Assembly (NCBI GenBank): GCA_029844215.1
Contig: CM056731.1
Span: forward strand, 78,078,992 to 78,142,991
Direction: 5' to 3'
DNA from: Przewalskia tangutica
Taxonomy: Eukaryota; Streptophyta; Magnoliopsida; Solanales; Solanaceae
DNA length: 64,000 bases
Under the pieces are notes generated by a model. It was not told the origin of the DNA. It searched no databases and saw only the letters and a list, made by a program, of their open reading frames with translations. The stretch's first letter is position 1. Every line of letters begins with the position of its first letter. A program made the translations under genes and the position numbers. Below, piece after piece: positions 22,880 to 34,255 of this stretch.

Positions 22880-24757
22880 CCCCCCTTAGTTGATGAACTT
22901 CTTCATCCAAAAATCATTTGCTAAGTGTTAAAATCCTCCCCCCCCCCCTCTTTGTGAGAGATTTCGTCCGCCACACCCCCCTCCCCTTTTTAGAGGCCCT
23001 CGGCCGAGAATACACCCCCCCCTTGCCTAGTTGTTTCGTATAATACCCCCCCTTTGTGGCATAGAAATACTCTCCAAGTATTGTTATAATGCCAAAATAC
23101 TTTAGCCCAAATACCTTGTAGTACTTTCCAAAGTTACCTCTATACGTAGAGCCCGAAAATACTATTATACTTTCCCTCAGTCACAAAAACAAAACCCTAA
23201 GGAAAACCTTCATAGTCGGTTGAAGTGTTAAGTAGAAGTTGCGTAGAACTTCTAAGGGTTGTTTGGAGCGGTTGGAGCAAGACGAGTAGGAGCTTAACGT
23301 TGCTCAGATCGACATTAACCTTGGATAATTTTGGGCTCATCGAGGTAAATACTATCATTCTTCTAGTGTAATTGGAAATTACATACCGTAGTAGTATAGA
23401 AATGAATATAAGATTCATAGAAGAGATTTGAATCGTAATAGAAGGATATTACAAGAAAGACTTGAATCAAATCACATCGTAAGAATATTAAGTAGAAGAT
23501 TAAATCAGATTTACATAGGATTTGTATTTACAGTAGACTAATAACCTTTATTGGTTGAATGTTCTGCGAGTAGCATGTGCTACTTGGAAGGTGGACAAGG
23601 CTAGCCGGGTTATAGCCGTGGAGCGTTTTGCTTATAGTCGATAATCGTCGCGAGGTATGTGATTCTTCCTATACTCTTGAGCATGAAGTATTTTAAAAGA
23701 ATATACGTATGGTACAGTAGACGTACGTGTGACAATGTCTTTTGACTTAAGCCTGAATAATAAGAATCGTGAAGTATTTTAAAAGTATATATATATAGTA
23801 CGGTAGACGTACGTGTGTTAACTGAACGTAGTTGTACGGCAATGTCTTTTGACTTAAGACTGAATAATGAGAAACTTGAAGTATTTCAAAAGAGTTAAGA
23901 AACCTTTTTGAAAGAAGAGTAATGCTTGGTTTTGAAAACATAAGAGTTATACTAGCTTTATGGGAAGTTAGGTATAACGTCTTAAGAGAGGTAAAGAGAA
24001 TGGCTTACTGATTTTAGAAGTTAAGAGACTTGATCTTATAAGATAAGAGACTTGACTTAATTGAATTAATATGAATTTTGTGTGAAACCTCATTCGTGAG
24101 TAATGAATACTTGGTTTTTAAAAGGAATAATGTTTTACTGATTTCGGAAATCAGAATGAGTATCGACAAACCACTGCAGCGCTAATAAAAGGAAATGTAC
24201 TGATTAATGAAGTATTATTAAAACAAGTAGAAACCTCCATCTGCATAGAAGCTAAGATGAGACAAAATGATATTACATTTCCTAGATCATGGCTGCTTAA
24301 TAAGATTGATTATGAGCAAGAATAACCTACTCACATATAAGACATATGTTTCTCAGATTGTTTAAAAGAGAATTATATTCTTAAATGAATAAGACTATGA
24401 ACTATGAAACCTTTCTAAAATAAGAGACTTAAGTACTTGAAATTAGGCAAACTTGAACTTAGGGAAAAGAATGTTGTTACTTGATGTTGAAAAGGAAAGT
24501 GTTTGGGTTTACCTAAAAATGTGAGTCACCCTATTTTTATACTACGGGTATCGGGTGACCTTTATAAAAGAAATGGATCTTTTAAAAAGAATTTAACGTA
24601 CGTAATAACTTGGGGTCAGAACCTGGACTTTGGCCTAATAATAAACTTGAGTTGTGTGTAACTTGCCTATGTTTGTGTTGATAGCCTTGTTATGCAAGTA
24701 CTGTATTTCTATACCACCGCGTCTCTCGATGGAGGGCCGGCTGATTTGTTATGAATG

Positions 24758-24978
24758 ACTCTTTACCGAGTCCCACGGACGGGCCGACACGATTTTATCG
24801 ATTCTCACCGAGTCCCACGGATGGGCCGACACGATTCCACATGATTCTTTACCGAGTCCCACGGACGGGCCGACACGATACCACATGATTCTTTACCGAG
24901 TCCCACGGATGGGCCGACACGTATTCCACATGATTCTTTACCGAGTCCCATGGATGGGCCGACACGATTCCACACGAT
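24758..24978 (+). repeat. R6 5' LTR array, about five units of 43 bp
   Basis: Units read ACCGAGTCCCACGGATGGGC with a tail ATTCCACATGATTCTTT. CCCA and TGGG flank a short loop. Homologous to the R2 array but with different arm sequences. Confidence 0.8.
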
Positions 24979-25581
24979 GTATACCTAGATCGCCGGCGGT
25001 GAGGAAGGAGTTCCACGGGCGTGAGGATGACTCGAGGCGTGAGTCCCCGGCTTGACATGATCGCTTTTATGTTGTGAATCGTAGTTTGGTTATCACACAT
25101 GTCTCGCTTTATATAGACCATTATGATTTCATTTACGATTTTACGATTTCACATACTTGGTACTGTTAGATCGACCTCCTTCGGGCTGCGTCACGCCACC
25201 GGTAGAGGTACATCGGTTTGTGGATCCTCGCTCATAGGATCACAAATCAGATTGGGAAGCTCCGCTTTCTCGAGTCTTATCTTTTGTATGTTACCACGAG
25301 TCTGCAGGTTGTTGTACATTCGTGGTATGGCGGGCCCCGTCCCGCCATAGTTGTCATTTCATTCTTAGTGTCAGTAGTAATCGCTGTGTGGTTGTAAAAA
25401 TGGTTAAACTGTTCGGGTTTTTATGTATATATACAGAAGGCAACTGTTTGGTTGGCCTGTTTATTTATCATGTCTCTTGTCTCATATTTATGTTTTATGT
25501 TCCGCTGATTTTCTCTGATGAATGACTACTTGGGTGCCCGGGTAAGACATCATCCACGCCCCGGATCGGTCGTGACAAAAG

Positions 25582-25592
25582 TGGTATCGAGC
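25582..25592 (+). other. R6 primer-binding site (initiator Met tRNA)
   Basis: TGGTATCGAGC, the 12-base TGGTATCAGAGC site with one base lost at CAG. It lies 4 bases after the 5' LTR. R5 and R8 keep the full site. Confidence 0.8.
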
Positions 25593-25777
25593 GATTAATC
25601 CTCGGAAAGTGTCTATGCATCGTGTTCAGTAGTCTTGATTATCGGTGTGTTGTGCACCACATCTATAATCGTGAGGCTATAGGACATTTAGGATTGGTTT
25701 CCATTCTTCTCATTCGAGATCGCCTCAGAGCCGTGTGATAAGTTGGACCCTCCGACGTATTCCTTTCCTTTACCGCT

Positions 25778-27002
25778 ATGCCTCCGTAAGGCAACCCGCC
25801 CGGCGCGGAAGCCGAGGGAGCCGCGAGTAGAGCACGGAGGTTACCGGGCAGAGCCCGGGCCGTACCGAGATAGTGCTTCCGACGGCGAAGCGGCGACGCC
25901 AGCCGGCAGAGTTTAGAGCCGCAGCAGCTGGTCGCCGAGACTACAAGACTGAGCCTCCACCCCACAACCCGGAGCAGATGAGATGGGGTACAGGAGATGG
26001 CGCCATCGCCGTGGTCGTGGCGATATGAGAGAGGCCGGATGCAGCAGATCCAGCCCCAAGAGCACCGTAGTTCACCCCGAGCGCATGGTTTGAGACTACG
26101 GGACTTTCCGAGTCAGAGCCCGCCGATGTTCTATGGATCGAGCCGAGGATGACCTCGAGTTTATCCGACAGCTACGGATCATGAGAGTGATCGAGTCTCA
26201 AAGGCGAGTCGGTGGTATTGGTTCGCATCACCGCGTGATCTCGCAATGATCGGTTTGATTCGTGGGAGCTGTCCCGGGGAGAGCATGCACTTCCAGCCGT
26301 TTGGGACGAGTTCTCAAGGGCTTTTCTTGCACATTTCTTGCCCCCACAGATGAGGAGGGCTCGGGCCGACAGATTTTTGACGTTGAGGCAGGACGGGCGG
26401 ACGGTTAGAGAGTACAATGTGGAGTTCGACTCATTAGCTCGGTATGTTCCGTCAGAGTAGCCGATATGGAGGGCGAGTACACCGCCACGCCACCGGCTCG
26501 ATGATTACTTGGCAGAGGCTTGTACGGGTGTAGCTCTTCAGCCGGGCATGGACATTGCCCGCATGCAAGCTCATGCACTAGGATGTGAGGCACGGAGAGG
26601 TCGACGGAATGACCAGGATCAGCAGAAGAGGGCCAGAACAGCAGGGTCCTTTGGTAACTTTCGAGGCGGGCCGCCTCAGCAGCAGACTAGTTATGTACCT
26701 CCGCCAGTGCAGAGTGGTCCTCCGCGCCTTCGTGACGTTCGGGTATTCGAGCCGGTCGTGGCTCCGTGGCTTAGTTCACGATATACGGGTTTTAGCCACG
26801 TTCGTGAGTTTTCCTCGGTGTACATCGTGGCGCACGCCATCCCGGGGAATGTCGTCTTTTTACTGGTGCTTGTTTTTCCTGCGGCCGTCAGGGCCATATG
26901 ACGAGAAATTGTCCTAATAGGAAGGATGCAGACAGAATGACTCAGCCTACCGGTCGATGTGCATTCATCGCCTTCTACTACGCCTGGCAGGCGTGCCTAT
27001 GA
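25778..27002 (+). pseudogene. R6 gag (frameshifted), capsid core and CCHC zinc knuckle
   Basis: Structural protein of the retrotransposon particle. The expected start is the ATG at 25778, matching M-P-P-R-K-A-T in R9, but here ATGCCTCCG is followed by TAA (25787-25789) because two bases are missing. Downstream, the capsid core is clear at about 26300-26460, with W-D-E-F-S-R-A-F then E-F-D-S-L-A-R-Y. The knuckle C-F-S-C-G-R-Q-G-H-M-T-R-N-C is complete at 26871-26912. The frame closes at TGA 27000-27002. Segments lie in different frames, so no single protein is encoded as read. Several breaks fall at CAG/CTG or G-run sites and may be sequencing errors, so an intact gag in the real genome is possible. 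Confidence 0.85.
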
Positions 27003-27767
27003 TTAGAGTGAGCGGTAGATTCTGTATATCCTTAACCCTCTAGAGATTTGTATGCATGATATGATGACCTTATTATTGTGTGCTATGTACGGATAGCGTT
27101 ATGTTGGTTATGAGTTAGAAAGCATGGTTAGTTGAAAGGATATGTATGGGGGCATGGAAAGTGTGAACCTTAGAATATTTCAGTTGAGACCTTAGATGTA
27201 AGGCCGTCTTGAGTACAAGATTTTTGCGGGTGATCTTTGTCAGAATGTATAAGTATACGTGGAGTAATTGTGGGAAAATTCCTTGGGTGGTGTAAAATGG
27301 AAGTGGTAGCTTTCATGACCTGTATAGGTAAGATTGTTCCGGATTGGGAAACAAGAGCTTGATGCGTTAAGTGGGTCGGGTTGGGGCCATGTTGCGGGCT
27401 AACCCGCGGCCTGTTTCGAGGTGGGGTCAGCTCTGGGTGGTCCCGCCAGGTGGTAGGGTCATGAGGGTGCTAGGCCCAAGTTTAGATGACCATCGTATGA
27501 GTTCGTGGATGCGTTCGACCAGAATCGGTTCGTGAAGGCCGGGAATGGCCTTAGAGGAAAGTGAAGCTAGTAAGATGACCAAGTTTGGAGGTGGTGACTC
27601 CAAAGTTTTGGGAATCAAGGCGATGGCGTGGTACGTATACTAGAAGAGTTCAGGTGTTCGAGAAGGGCACGACGAGTAAGGAAGGAAGAGAACGTGTGTT
27701 ATTTCGTGGCCAGGTGTGGCGTTGGCAACTTGTTAGAAGAACTTCATCGTTATCCGTCTTGAGAAGG
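27003..27767 (+). other. R6 noncoding block between gag and polypurine tract
   Basis: About 765 bp with no pol similarity and no long frame. It contains GCGGG-CTAA-CCCGC at 27394-27407. R3, R5 and in shortened form R10 carry related sequence at the same place. Whether it is packaging signal, filler or a decayed gene cannot be told. Confidence 0.6.
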
Positions 27768-27802
27768 AACATTCGGGACGAATGTTTCTAAGGAGGGGAG
27801 AA
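27768..27802 (+). other. R6 hairpin and polypurine tract
   Basis: AACATTCG (27768-27775) and CGAATGTT (27779-27786) pair around GGA. The polypurine tract AAGGAGGGGAGAA (27790-27802) follows and abuts the 3' LTR. Confidence 0.85.
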
Positions 27803-28208
27803 TGTTATACCCCGTATTTCCAGAGTATGTACGTGAGGGCGTACGTATAAAAATTTAAGCCTTAAGGTTTGGCATGGATCGAAATTTGGGCACAAGTGCC
27901 GAAAAGAATCGTTTTTCGACGAAACGTTTTACTAAACTTGCGAAGGGAAAAATACGGCTATGTCATTTTTAATTTTTGCAGATTTTTCCGAGAGACGAAA
28001 CATTTTGGACCAACGGGAGGGTGACAAGTGTCACCCTCACATTGGACGTGAGGTTGGGCGGCAAGTTGGACGACTTGGGCTTGTAGTTGGTAGGATATTT
28101 TGTGCAAGTTGGTGTGGTAGATGGATAAGGTACACATGGTTAAATCCTAGCCCTACACTTGCCTTACACTTGGATTGATCTTGGCCATTGGTTGGCCATT
28201 GCTTGACC

Positions 28209-28216
28209 TATAAATA
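28209..28216 (+). promoter_or_regulatory. R6 3' LTR TATA box
   Basis: TATAAATA, identical context to the 5' LTR. The palindromic box is at 28017-28038. From a 3' LTR it could drive readthrough into the R5 gag remnant in antisense. Confidence 0.55.
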
Positions 28217-30087
28217 CCCCCCTTAGTTGATGAACTTCTTCATCCAAAAATCATTTGCTAAGTGTTAAAATCCTCCCCCCCACCCCCTCTTTGTGAGAGC
28301 TTTCGTCCGCCACACCCCCCTCCCCCCTTTGAGAGGCCCTCGGCCGAGAATACACCCCCCCTTGCCTAGTTGTTTCGTATAATACCCCCCCTTTGTGGCA
28401 TAGAAATACTCTCCAAGTATTGTTATAACGCCAAAATACTTTAGCCCAAATACCTTGTAGTACTTTCCAAAGTTACCTCTATACGTAGAGCCCGGAAATA
28501 CTATTATACTTTCCCTCAGTCACAAAAACGAAACCCTAAGGAAAACCTTCATAGTCGGTTGAAGTGTTAAGTAGAAGTAGAACTTCTAAGGGTTGTTTGG
28601 AGCGGGTTGAGCGACGGAGTAGGAGCTTAACGTTGCTCGGGATCGACATTAACCTTGGATAATTTTGGGCTCATCGAGGTAAATACTATCGCCCTTCTAG
28701 TGTAATTGGAAATTACATACTGTAGTAGTATAGAAATGAATATAAGATTCATAGAAGAGATTTGAACTGTAATAGAAGGATATTACAGTAAAGACTTGAA
28801 CTGAAATCACATCAGAAGAATATTAAGTAAGATTAAATCAGATTTACATAGGACTGTATTTACAGTAGACTAATAACCTTTATTGGTTGAATGTTCTGCG
28901 AGTAGCATGTGCTACTTGGAAGGTGGACAAGGCTAGCTGGGTTATAGCCGTGGAGCGTTTTGCTTATAGTCGATAATCGTCGCGAGGTATGTGATTCTTC
29001 CTATACTCTTGAGCATGAAGTATTTTAAAAGAATATACGTATGGTACGGTAGACGTACGTGTGGCAATGTCTTTTGACTTAAGCCTGAATAATAAGAATC
29101 GTGAAGTATTTTAAAAGTATATATATATAGTACGGTAGACGTACGTGTGTTAACTGAACGTAGTTGTACGGCAATGTCTTTTGACTTAAGCCTGAATAAT
29201 GAGAAACTTGAAGTATTTCAAAAGAGTTAAGAAACCTTTTTGAAAGAAGAGTAATGCTTGGTTTTGAAAACATAAGATTTATACTAGCTTTATGAGAAGT
29301 TAGGTATAACGTATTAAGAGAGGTAAAGAGAATGGCTTACTGATTTTATAAGTTAAGAGACTTGATCTTATAAGATAAGAGACTTGACTTAATTGAATTA
29401 ATATGAATTTTGTGTGAAACCTCATTCGTGAGTAATGAGTACTTGGTTTTTAAAAGGAATAATGTTTTACTGATTTCGGAAATCAGAATGAGTATCGACA
29501 AACCACTGCAGCGCTAATAAAAGGAAATGTACTGATTAATGAAGTATTATTAAAACCAGTAGAAACCTCCATCTGCATAGAAGCTAAGATGAGACAAAAT
29601 GATATTACATTTCCTAGATCATGGCTGCTTAATAAGATTGATTATGAGCAAGAATAACCTACTCACATATAAGGCATATGTTTCTCAGATTGTTTAAAAG
29701 AGAATTATATTCTTAAATGAATAAGACTATGAACTATGAAACCTTTCTAAAATAAGAGACTTAAGTACTTGAAATTGGCAAACTTGAACTTAGGGAAAAG
29801 AATGTTGTTACTTGATGTTGAAAAGGAAAGTGTTTGGGTTTACCTAAAAATGTGAGTCACCCTATTTTTATACTACGGGTATCGGGTGACCTTTATAAAA
29901 GAAATGGATCTTTTAAAAAGAATTTAACGTACGTAATACCTTGGGGTCAGAACCTGGACTTTGGCCTAATAATAAACTTGAGTTGTGTGTAACTTGCCTA
30001 TGTTTGTGTTGATAGCCTTGTTATGCAAGTACTTTATTTCTATACCACCGCGTCTCTCGATGGAGGGCCGACTGATTTGTTATGAAT

Positions 30088-30322
30088 GATTCTTTACCGA
30101 GTCCCACGGGATGGGCTGGGACACGTATTTTATCTGATTCTCTACCGATTCCCACGGGATGGGCCGGGACACGTATTCCACATGATTTTTTACCGAGTCC
30201 CACGGGATGGGCCGGGACACGTATACCACATGATTCTTTACCGAGTCCCACTGACGGGCCGACACGATTCCACATGATTCTTTATCGAGTCCCATGGATG
30301 GGCCGACACGTATTCCACACGA
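30088..30322 (+). repeat. R6 3' LTR array, about five units
   Basis: Same array as 24758-24978. Here several units read CCCACGGGATGGGC and GGCCGGGACACG, where the 5' copy has one or two G fewer. This is the G-run type of copy difference. Confidence 0.8.
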
Positions 30323-30949
30323 TGTATACCTAGATCGCCGGCGGTGGAAGGAGTTCCACGCGTGAGGGATGACTTGAGGGCGTGAGTCCCTGGCTTGACA
30401 TGACTGCTTTTATGTTGTGAACTGTAGTTTGGTTATCATACATGTCTCTTGCTTTATATAGACTATTATGATTTCATTTACAGATTTCCACATACTTGCC
30501 ATTGTTGTCTCGACCTCCTCGCCGCTGCGTCATGCCGCAGTAGGTACATCGGTTGTGGATCCTCGCCATAGGATCACAAATCAGCGTGGGAAGCTCCGTT
30601 TCTCTCCGAGGCTTATCTTTTGCATGTTACCACGAGTGCGTAGGTTGTTGTACATTCAGGGGTATGGCGGGGCCCGGGCCCGCCAGAGTTGTCATTTCAT
30701 TATTAGAGGTCTGTAGTACTGTTGTGGCGTGGTTGTAAAAAGGGTTAAACTGCTCGTTTTTATGTATATATACGTAAGGCAAATCGCTTGGTTGCTCGCT
30801 TATTTATCATGTCTCTTGTTTCATATTTATGTTTTATGTTCCGCTGATTTTCTCGATGAATGACTACTGGGTGCCCGGTAAGGCACGATCCACGCCCCGG
30901 ATCGGTCGTGACAAAGAACCCGCAATCGATCCCGGCCGAGTCTCTATAT

Positions 30950-32006
30950 CCGCGCTTACTCTCGGTCGCAATTTCGCAAAATGGCCCCAGAGCCGCATGT
31001 AAAACAACCCTTCGAATACCGTGACACTCCACACGGGTTTACCACATCGCTACACTTAGGTCGGGTGGCTTCATCCGCCAAGACCCCAACTCCCCAAAAC
31101 TCAACCTCGAGCCCCGACCGCTTCCTCAATACTCTGGATGCCTCAAGATCAGAGATTACCACTCAGATCGGGCGGAGGCGTATAACTAGTTCGCTGGCTT
31201 GGCGGTCCGCCTCGAAAGTTACCAAAGGACCCTACCGCCCCGCCTTCTTCGCCGGTATTGTCGATCCGTCGGCCTCCGCTCACACCCAAGTGCATAGCGC
31301 GTACGCGGCAATGTCCATGCCCGACTGAAGAGCTACACCAGAGCAACTCTCCGCTAAGTAATCATCCAGCCCGGTGACATAGCGGTGCACTCTGTCCTCC
31401 ATATCTGCCACTAACGCAGGGACATATCGAGCCAACGAGTCGAACTCCACGTTGTACTCCCGAACCGTACGCCTCTCGCCTCAAAGATCGTAAATTGACC
31501 GCGTTTCCTCATCCGCGAGGCAAGAAATGGCTGAGAAATGCTTCCGAGAACTCGTCCCAAACAACTGGAGGCGCATGCTCCCCCCGGGACAGCTCCCATG
31601 AATCAAACCAGTCGACTGCAGTATCACGCAGCCGATGCGAACCTAAGACCACCGACTCGGTCTCCGAAGCCTTGATCACTCACGATCTCAGAATCGCTTC
31701 GGATGAACTCCTCGCGATCATCCTCGTGTCTCGACCGTAGAACTCGTGGTGCGGCTCAAAAAGTCCCGTAGTCTCAAACTATCCGACCGGGTGAACTACG
31801 GTGCTATCGAACCTCCGACTCGTCTATCCTCGTGTCTAGCCATAATCCTAGCTAGTAACTGGGCCATCTCCTTATAACCCATATCCTCTGCATTCTCGCC
31901 GCGGATCGAGGTTCGTGCATCGTGGCCTCGCAGAGAGACCGCCGCCGCTCTACTCGCAGCCTCCTCTCGCCGCTTCTCTCGGGCTCGTTGCTCATGCGTG
32001 AGGCAT
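30950..32006 (-). pseudogene. R5 gag (frameshifted), capsid core and zinc knuckle
   Basis: Reads right to left from an ATG ending at 32006. M-P-H-A is followed by a stop, again a broken start. The capsid core is seen at about 31440-31565 (V-W-D-E-F-S-E-A-F-L-S-H-F-L-P). The knuckle at 30968-31009 reads C-F-T-C-G-S and then shifts frame, ending R-N-C. Frameshifts prevent a continuous product. R6 separates this gag from the 3' noncoding block of R5. Confidence 0.8.
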
Positions 32007-32194
32007 ACCGGGTAAAAGAATACGTCAGAAGGAGTCTAACTTACAACCCAGCTCTAAGGCACGATCTCAGAGTGAAAAGAATAGAAACCAATCCTAGATA
32101 TCCCATAGCCTCCTGATTATAGGTGTGGTGCACAACACGCCGATAATCAAGACTCTACTAGATACGGTCTGTAGACACTTTCCGAGGATTAACT

Positions 32195-32206
32195 GCTCTG
32201 ATACCA
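32195..32206 (-). other. R5 primer-binding site, full 12-base match
   Basis: GCTCTGATACCA on the plus strand is the exact complement of TGGTATCAGAGC. CTTT separates it from the 5' LTR. Confidence 0.88.
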
Positions 32207-32210
32207 CTTT

Positions 32211-34255
32211 TGTCAGGACCCGATCTCGGGCCCGCGACTGGTGTCTTACCCAAGGCACCCTAGTGATAACAACATCATAGAAAATCAACGGAAATAAAAT
32301 TTAAACAGGAAACAAGAGAAAACATAAGAAAACAGGCTAACCAAAACGGTTACCTTCATGTATATACATATAATCAACAGCTTAAAATCCTTACAACCCC
32401 GCCACAACAAGATTACATGCACTTAAGAATGTAAAAATAACTATGACGGGACAGGGCCCCGCCATACCCCTGAATGTACAAGTATCTACAATGACAGGGG
32501 ATTATACCAAAAGATAAGCCTCCGTAGAAACGGAGCTTCCCAACGCTGAATCGACTACGAGCGAGGATCAACAACTAGTGTACTTACTGCGGATGAACGC
32601 AGCCCGGGCGAGGTCGATAACAGTACCAAGTATGTGAAACTGAAAATATTGTAATGAAATCACATTTCATCATTTTATAAAACCATTTCGCAATAAGTAA
32701 ACAATTAGGTCAAGTAAGGGGACGCATATCCCCAAAATGATCACTCACACATAACTATGGGTCTCACGCCCATAATATCAATCATGCCCGTGGAACTCAT
32801 TCTCATCGCGGCAGCATGATGTAAAACAACACCCATATGTGAACCTGAACACTAGATCCTGCCTGCGTCATCAAATCGATCGGGCCAAGTGGAATAGCCA
32901 ACTACCAGTCCGAAGTCTAGTCATAAAACTTCACGGGCAAGGTACGGAAGCCAACTACCAGTTCCAAACCAGCCACACAACTGGCCGAGGCAAGTATCTA
33001 AAGCTAGCGTACAATAGCCTACCGTCTATCGAGATATGACCGTGGAAAGTATCTTAAGCTATCTAGAAGAGCCTGCCGATACACGAGAAATGACCAGAAC
33101 AAGTATCTAAAGTGTGTCTGTAACCACATGTACAAATCAAGCCCGTGATCGCTCGTCACCGCGGCAAGCTTCATGGATTAGCGGTCCATGGACTAACAAC
33201 ATAACTCTCACAATGACCGCATTCCCCGGCATCTTACCTCGGTATAAGCATGGCCATAAAACCATCCTACTGGACGCATACCCGTGGGCCACCCATCGTG
33301 TCAGTATGTCCAAAGGAAATAACAAGATAATACTCAAAGTGGACGCATACCCGTGGGCCACCCATCATGTCAGTATGTCCAAAAAGAGATAACAAGATAA
33401 TACTCAAAGTGGATGCATACCCGTGGACCATCCAACGTGTCAGTATGTCCAAACAATCAATCAGATAGCCGCCTCCCGAGACACGCGAGTACGTAATCAA
33501 ACACTTGCACAACAAAGGCTATCACAACAAGATAGCAAGTTCAACGTACTTTCATTTTATGTCAACAATCCGGGTTTCAACCCCAAAATACTACCTACTT
33601 TCATTCTTTTAAAAAGACCTCTTTTTACGTAAAAGCCACACGATACTAATACTCGTAGTATCAAAACACGTTTCCTTTTCAAACCAAATTACTTCACTTT
33701 CGTAAAAATCTTTACAAGACTTTTAAAATCAAGTACTCTATACTTTTTAAACCAAGTGCTTTTCTTTTAAAACAACATCAAGTATACTCTTTAAAACTCA
33801 AATAACTTACTCTTTTCAAAACAAGTAACCTATACTTAAATCAAGTTACTTCTCCTTTCCCAAAATCAAGTTATTAGCTTTCAAAATCAAATCTTTCTTT
33901 TATTTTCATAAAGTCGTTATAACTAACTTCCCATAAAGCCATTATAACACTTTATGTTTTAAACAAACAAAATTTATTTCACACACGTACGTCTACCGTA
34001 CTATATAGTTCACAACAATCATGCCAAGAGTATAGAAGAATCACATACCTCTTCGGCTTAATCCACAAGTCAAGTCGAGTATGCCGCACGTAGAAGATCC
34101 ACCTATAATATTCACAATACATCTATCAACTTCTAGTTTTCTTCGTAGCATATTCTAAGTAAACAGTTCCTTATTCTACGGAAAATTAAGAAGACCTCCC
34201 ACCCCCGCAATCACATAAATAACCTCCCCCTAAAAAGGCCTGCTACCAAGCCAAC
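32211..34255 (-). repeat. R5 5' LTR (right), truncated by R7
   Basis: Starts TGTCAGGACCCGATCTCGG and follows the left LTR closely up to CTACCAAGCCAAC (left copy about 20280), where R7 is inserted. The promoter half lies beyond the window. Array at 33272-33463. Confidence 0.88.
33272..33463 (-). repeat. R5 right LTR array, 69-70 bp units
   Basis: Unit starts at 33272, 33341 and 33411 (GGACGCATACCCGTGGGCC, the third a variant GGATGCATACCCGTGGACC). Confidence 0.85.

Larger units (their letters stand above)
22466..25577 (+). repeat. R6 5' LTR
   Basis: Runs from TGTTATACCCCG to GGTCGTGACA. The promoter region has a perfect palindrome (22680-22701) and TATAAATA (22872-22879). The downstream part has the array at 24758-24978. 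It ends 4 bases before the primer-binding site. Confidence 0.95.
22466..30913 (+). mobile_element. R6, complete gag-only (TR-GAG-like) retrotransposon, 8448 bp
   Basis: 5' LTR 22466-25577 (3112 bp) and 3' LTR 27803-30913 (3111 bp) are nearly identical and bounded by TG...CA. A perfect target duplication AAGAA lies at 22461-22465 and 30914-30918. The 2225-bp interior has a primer-binding site, gag with capsid core and CCHC knuckle, a noncoding block, a hairpin and a polypurine tract. No protease, reverse transcriptase, RNase H or integrase is present. It lies in the interior of R5 in the opposite orientation. Near-identical LTRs and an intact duplication point to a recent insertion, which must have used enzymes supplied in trans. 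Confidence 0.95.
27803..30913 (+). repeat. R6 3' LTR
   Basis: Runs from TGTTATACCCCG to GGTCGTGACA. Nearly identical to the 5' copy. In one stretch (28735-28875 against 23401-23540), five of six differences I saw lie at CTG or CAG triplets. Palindromic box at 28017-28038, TATA at 28209-28216, array at 30088-30322. Confidence 0.95.
18264..34255 (-). mobile_element. R5, gag-only Ty3/gypsy element, interrupted by R6 and R7
   Basis: Minus-strand element inserted in R4. Left LTR 18264-21368; interior 21369-22465 and 30919-32210; right LTR from 32211, cut at 34255 by R7. Without R6 the interior is about 2.4 kb and holds a primer-binding site, a degenerate gag with knuckle, a noncoding block, a hairpin and a polypurine tract, but no pol. 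This matches the TR-GAG type described in plants (LTRs, gag, no pol). The rest of its right LTR and the second target duplication lie outside the window. Confidence 0.85.

Noticed and set aside
30082..30333. Overlapping repeat-rich frames on both strands
   Set aside because: They are translations of the R6 LTR tandem array, whose unit length happens to avoid stops.
32195..32206. tRNA-like sequence at the LTR/interior junctions
   Set aside because: Only 12 bases match initiator Met tRNA; these are primer-binding sites, not tRNA genes.
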